Shown here: positions 60,927-64,000 of the stretch, piece after piece
Layout: each line of letters starts with the position of its first letter
Position numbering within the stretch: the first letter of the stretch is position 1
Origin: Variovorax sp. J2L1-78
Lineage (GTDB): Bacteria > Pseudomonadota > Gammaproteobacteria > Burkholderiales > Burkholderiaceae_C
Assembly: GCF_030317205.1 (NCBI RefSeq)
Contig: NZ_JASZYB010000004.1
Coordinates: 682,001 to 746,000, forward strand
Direction of reading: 5' to 3'
DNA: 64,000 nt
Program-made: the position numbers and the translations under genes
The notes under the pieces: model-generated
What the model was told of the DNA's origin: nothing
What the model saw: the letters and a program-made list of their open reading frames with translations, nothing else
Databases searched by the model: none

Positions 60927-62573
60927 ATGCGTGACATGACCTCCCTCTCGATGCTGCTTGGCCCTGCTGGCCTCCTTCGCCGCCATGCCTTGGCACTGAC
61001 GCTGGCCGGCCTCGCTGGAGTGGCCGCAAGCGCCGCCACTGTGGCGCTGCTAGCCCGCATCAACGCCGCGCTGCACCGGCCCGCTGGTCCGCTGACCGAG
61101 ATGGTCCTGGCATTCACTGGCTTGGGCCTAGCTATGTTGGCCGGCCGTGCCACCGCCAGTGCTTTGAGCAATCGCACTGGCCAAGCCATCATCCAGGAGC
61201 TGCGGCTCATGCTGGCGCAGCGCATCCTCGCCGCGCCACTGGACGCGCTGGAGCGCTATCGCACGCATCGGCTCGTGCCCGTGCTGACCCAGGATGTGGG
61301 CATGGTCAGCGGACTGTGCTTGTCGCTGCCCATGACGGTGGTCGCTGCTAGCGTGGTAGTGGGCTGCGTGTTGTGGCTGGCTTGGCTGTCGTGGCAGCTC
61401 GCGGTGCTGGTGCTAAGCGCGCTTGCCTTGTCGCTGGCGCTGCAGCGCTGGGCCCAGGAGCGCGCCATCGTTCGTTTCGAGGCAGCGCGCAGCGATGAGG
61501 ACGCACTGCACAAGGCCTGGCGCACGCTGGGCGACGGCGCCAAGGAGTTGCGGCTTAGCCGTAGTCGACGCCGACAACTGCTAGACGGGCGCATTGCGCG
61601 TCACGCGGCGGACATCGCGCGTGCCCAGGTGCAGGCCGGCGACCTGTATGCACTGTCGTTCGAGGCCAGCGCCGCGCTGTACTTTCTACTGGTTGCGTTG
61701 GTGTTCGCGGCCGCGCGCTTGTGGCAACTGCCGTCCGAGGTGGCGGGCGGCTTCGTGTTGGCGCTGCTATACATGAAGGGTTCGCTGGACCAGGTGCTGG
61801 GATTCCTGCCGTTTTACGCCCGTGCACGCGTGGCACTGGGCCGAGTCGACGAACTCGGCTCCAGCTTCTCAAACCCCGAGAGCAGTAGTGCGGAGGGTAC
61901 GCCACCGCCGCTGATGCACGGCATCGCGCTGCAGGGCGTTCGCTACGCTTACGAAGCCGCCGATGGCGTGGCGCCCTTTACGCTCGGTCCGCTGGACTTG
62001 CAGCTGCGCCGTGGCGAGATTCTGTTCATCGCCGGTGACAACGGCGCTGGTAAGACCACGCTGCTCAAGCTGCTGACCGGGCTGTACCGGCCGCAGCAAG
62101 GCGAGTTGCTGCTGGACGGCCGGCAGGTGGACGACGCCGGCCGAGACGCCTACCGCCAGCTCTTCTCGCCCGTGTTATCGGATTTTCACCTATTCGAGGA
62201 ACTACCCGACACCGATGCGCCGCCGGCCGAGCGCGACGCCGCCGCACAGGCCGCGCTGGAGCGGTTGGGCCTGGCGCACAAGCTCTCCGTTCGGGCCGGT
62301 CGGCTGAGCAGCACGGACCTGTCCACCGGCCAGCGCAAACGCTTGGCCATGGTGCATGCCTGGGCTGAGGCCCGGCCCGTCATGGTGTTCGACGAATGGG
62401 CTGCGGACCAAGACCCTGCGTTTCGAACGCGCTTCTACCGCGAGTTCCTGCCCGCGCTGCGCGAGCATGGCCACACGTTGGTTGTCATCTCACACGACGA
62501 ACGATACTTCGACGTAGCCGACCGAGTGCTCGTGATGGACGGCGGTCGCCTGCAGGAGACTGCGGTCAACTGA
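60927..62573 (+). CDS. PvdE/SyrD-type cyclic-peptide ABC exporter
   Basis: A 548-residue half-transporter: a six-helix type-1 ABC membrane domain (about 1-330) fused to a nucleotide-binding domain with Walker A GDNGAGKTTLLKLLTG (about residue 370), signature LSTGQRKRLAMVHAWAEARP, Walker B VMVFDEWAADQDPAFRTRFY and H-loop VISHDERYFD. The DEWAADQDP form is diagnostic of PvdE/SyrD/YojI exporters, which export siderophore precursors, lipopeptides or microcin-like peptides to the periplasm. No NRPS is in the window. Starts at 60867, 60927 and 60936 are possible; none has a strong ribosome site. Confidence 0.92.
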   Translation: MRDMTSLSMLLGPAGLLRRHALALTLAGLAGVAASAATVALLARINAALHRPAGPLTEMVLAFTGLGLAMLAGRATASALSNRTGQAIIQELRLMLAQRILAAPLDALERYRTHRLVPVLTQDVGMVSGLCLSLPMTVVAASVVVGCVLWLAWLSWQLAVLVLSALALSLALQRWAQERAIVRFEAARSDEDALHKAWRTLGDGAKELRLSRSRRRQLLDGRIARHAADIARAQVQAGDLYALSFEASAALYFLLVALVFAAARLWQLPSEVAGGFVLALLYMKGSLDQVLGFLPFYARARVALGRVDELGSSFSNPESSSAEGTPPPLMHGIALQGVRYAYEAADGVAPFTLGPLDLQLRRGEILFIAGDNGAGKTTLLKLLTGLYRPQQGELLLDGRQVDDAGRDAYRQLFSPVLSDFHLFEELPDTDAPPAERDAAAQAALERLGLAHKLSVRAGRLSSTDLSTGQRKRLAMVHAWAEARPVMVFDEWAADQDPAFRTRFYREFLPALREHGHTLVVISHDERYFDVADRVLVMDGGRLQETAVN

Positions 62574-62618
62574 AGCCGCGGGCGCGGGTGGCTGCCCTTC
62601 TTGGTGTGCGCTCACAAA

Positions 62619-62642
62619 CGGCCAAAAGCAGACGTATCGACT
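62619..62642 (+). repeat. Cassette-linked motif, copy 9
   Basis: CGGCCAAAAGCAGACGTATC, one change in AGCGG. It lies 45 nt after the ABC stop and ends 8 nt before the next start. Confidence 0.65.
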
Positions 62643-62649
62643 CATCAAC

Positions 62650-63354
62650 ATGGCAGGCAAAGCATTCAACCCGTCAGAACTCGACTCCTTTCATAGGCAA
62701 GGGTATTTGCGATTGAACGGCGTTCACTCGAAGGCCCGTATGGAAGCGCTCAAGGAGAAAATTCTCCGGGAGCTTTCACGCCTCAGAATCTGGGATGGAG
62801 GGAAAAGTATCGGCGGTTCGCTGCAATCCATGACGCCTTTTCAGCAGATTGCCAAGTTGTCCTCGATGGTGAAGGTGGACGTGCATGACGTTCTCAACAT
62901 CCCCGAAATTCACAGCGCAATCGTTGGCCTCACCGACAGGACTCCTCTGGCAGAGCAGGGCTCGCAGCCCTTGCTTTCCCTTGCGCACCAAGGGCGCTGG
63001 TCGCTGAATAGCTTGAACTGGCATGTTGATATCGCGTCAACGCCAACCGACAGAATTCCCGGCGTTCAGGCTTTTCACCTGATTGACGACGTCGTCCCGC
63101 ACGGAGGAGCGACGTTGGCACTGGCGCGTTCGCACCGCATGACGGCCGGAGCATTCGGTCGTCTTCGTGGCTCGCTGAAAAAGCCCGCCGACATCCAAGA
63201 AGTTCTGCTCGCCTCCGACACCGAAATCATCGAAATGTCGGGGCAGGTAGGCGATGTTTTTCTGATGGACATGCGCGTACTGCACACCCCGTCCATCAAC
63301 TCCTCCAAGAACATCAGGATGATGGCGACAACACGTTTCGGTCTGCGCAGCTAG
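62650..63354 (+). CDS. Phytanoyl-CoA dioxygenase (PhyH)-like Fe(II)/2-oxoglutarate enzyme
   Basis: A 234-residue protein of the PhyH superfamily. The iron triad is readable: HxD in LNWHVDIASTPTDRIP and the distal His in VLHTPSINSSKNIRMMATTR, with Arg downstream to hold 2-oxoglutarate. The segment VQAFHLIDDVVPHGGATLAL matches the double-stranded beta-helix core (the 'PHGGAT' turn). Short for a PhyH enzyme but complete. Substrate unknown; it could hydroxylate an amino acid or peptide, possibly linked to the preceding peptide exporter. GC is lower than in the core genes. Confidence 0.9.
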   Translation: MAGKAFNPSELDSFHRQGYLRLNGVHSKARMEALKEKILRELSRLRIWDGGKSIGGSLQSMTPFQQIAKLSSMVKVDVHDVLNIPEIHSAIVGLTDRTPLAEQGSQPLLSLAHQGRWSLNSLNWHVDIASTPTDRIPGVQAFHLIDDVVPHGGATLALARSHRMTAGAFGRLRGSLKKPADIQEVLLASDTEIIEMSGQVGDVFLMDMRVLHTPSINSSKNIRMMATTRFGLRS

Positions 63355-63410
63355 GTTGAAATCGATATCCGCTTCGAGTCCGAAGCTCCGAGCCACTGAC
63401 CGGCTACAGT

Positions 63411-63434
63411 CGGCCAAAAGCGGTCTGTCGACGT
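63411..63434 (+). repeat. Cassette-linked motif, copy 10
   Basis: CGGCCAAAAGCGGTCTGTCG, shared tail GTCGACG with copy 9-like sequence. It lies 56 nt after the dioxygenase stop; kdsA (convergent) ends 32 nt further on. This is the right-hand end of the motif series. Confidence 0.65.
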
Positions 63435-63465
63435 CGCCTCCAGTTCCTGGGTTTCGACGTCTTGC

Positions 63466-64000
63466 TCAGGCGCGAATATGCAGGGGCGCAAACGACTTCA
63501 CCAAGTCGTCCAGCGCCTTCAGCTGCGCGAGAAATGGCTCCAACTGGTCCAACGGCAGAGCGCTGGGACCGTCACATTTGGCCAGCGCGGGGTCAGGGTG
63601 AGCTTCCAGAAAGAGGCCCGCCAAACCTACGGCTAGGCCGGCACGCGCAAGTTCAACCACTTGCTCACGTCGCCCCCCAGAAACCGCTGCGTTCGCTTCG
63701 CGTTGCTGGAGGGCATGGGTAACGTCGAAGATGACGGGCAGGTTCCCGGTGACCTTCTTCATGGCACCGAAGCCAAGCATGTCCACCACCAGGTTGTCGT
63801 AGCCGAAACAGGTTCCTCGGTCACACAGAATGACGGGGGAGCTTCCCGCCTCTCTGATTTTCTCGACGATGTTGAGCACTTGCGACGGGCTCAAAAATTG
63901 GGGCTTCTTGACGTTGATGACCTTGCCCGTTTTGGCAAGAGCGACAACCAAATCAGTCTGGCGGGCGAGAAAGGCAGGCAGCTGTAGCACGTCCACCACT
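63466..64000 (-). CDS. kdsA: 3-deoxy-8-phosphooctulonate synthase, C-terminal part (cut by window end)
   Basis: The visible 178 codons are the C-terminal two thirds of KDO-8-phosphate synthase, which condenses phosphoenolpyruvate with arabinose 5-phosphate for lipopolysaccharide core synthesis. Landmarks are LQLPAFLARQTDLV, INVKKPQFLSPSQV, CDRGTCFGYDNLVVDM, PVIFDVTHALQ, SGGRREQVVELARAGLAVGL and FLEAHPDPALAKCDGPSALP. The N-terminal third lies beyond base 64000, so the apparent first residue is internal. As a core gene on the minus strand it marks the right border of the motif-rich region. Confidence 0.96.
   Translation of the reverse strand, partial: VVDVLQLPAFLARQTDLVVALAKTGKVINVKKPQFLSPSQVLNIVEKIREAGSSPVILCDRGTCFGYDNLVVDMLGFGAMKKVTGNLPVIFDVTHALQQREANAAVSGGRREQVVELARAGLAVGLAGLFLEAHPDPALAKCDGPSALPLDQLEPFLAQLKALDDLVKSFAPLHIRA

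Noticed and set aside
51640..63434. Classical integron attC sites
   Set aside because: A possible GCCCAAC...GTTAGGC pair (51641-51702) exists once, but the other motif copies lack the paired RYYYAAC/GTTRRRY boxes and no integrase is in the window. The series is kept as an unexplained motif instead.

Overview
The window is a GC-rich (about two thirds G+C by eye) proteobacterial chromosome segment, most likely from a betaproteobacterium of the Comamonadaceae (Variovorax-like). The case rests on the urease accessory operon with a His-rich UreE, six Bug/TctC-type periplasmic receptors, an FlhD-type flagellar regulator, a lysine/alanine-tailed HU, a divergent PTPS/glycosyltransferase cluster and kdsA. 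No rRNA, tRNA or CRISPR was found. The genus is an inference.

Left part (1-20 kb), mostly core genome. It opens with the end of ureC, a GNAT gene, then ureE-ureF-ureG. Next come a Bug receptor and a self-sufficient cytochrome P450 (P450 + reductase + 2Fe-2S ferredoxin), divergent from an IclR regulator with a palindromic operator candidate between them. An Rrf2/IscR-like regulator lacking the cluster cysteines, a Bax1-I membrane protein, an NhaR-type LysR regulator and an NlpC/P60 lipoprotein follow. A compact operon (MDR dehydrogenase, altered PTPS homologue, glycosyltransferase, methyltransferase) diverges from a CDP-alcohol phosphatidyltransferase. Then come an ACAD10/11-like kinase/acyl-CoA dehydrogenase pair, HU with a clear terminator, two unknown genes and an flhD without flhC.

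Middle (20-44.4 kb), accessory catabolism. A nine-gene minus-strand block holds four Bug receptors, two LigI/galactarolactone-isomerase-like amidohydrolases, an RraA/HMG-aldolase-like protein, a D-2-hydroxyacid dehydrogenase and an SMP-30 lactonase, preceded by a LysR gene; together they look like an uptake and degradation route for hydroxy- or lactone carboxylic acids. Beyond it lie an M16 peptidase, two Asp-nucleophile alpha/beta hydrolases, an isochorismatase-fold hydrolase, a LuxR-type regulator overlapping two XapX mini-proteins, three related winged-helix/STAND ATPase regulators and a sixth Bug receptor.

Right part (44.4-64 kb), a mosaic. Two direct copies of a roughly 170-bp non-coding repeat bracket about 7 kb carrying an aldo/keto reductase, a frameshifted NmrA reductase, a LysR regulator, a di-heme cytochrome lipoprotein and a GH128-like lipoprotein. 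After the second copy come small unknown genes, a SWIB protein, a FecI-FecR-TonB receptor-PepSY iron-uptake operon, an XRE-cupin/GNAT pair, a PvdE/SyrD-like ABC exporter, a PhyH dioxygenase and finally kdsA, cut by the window end. In this part a short motif (core CGGCCAAnAGCGGACcTTC) occurs about ten times, always in the same orientation and nearly always just after a stop codon, giving a cassette-like one-gene/one-motif layout. This, the divergent PTPS operon and the STAND regulator triplet are the least explained features.
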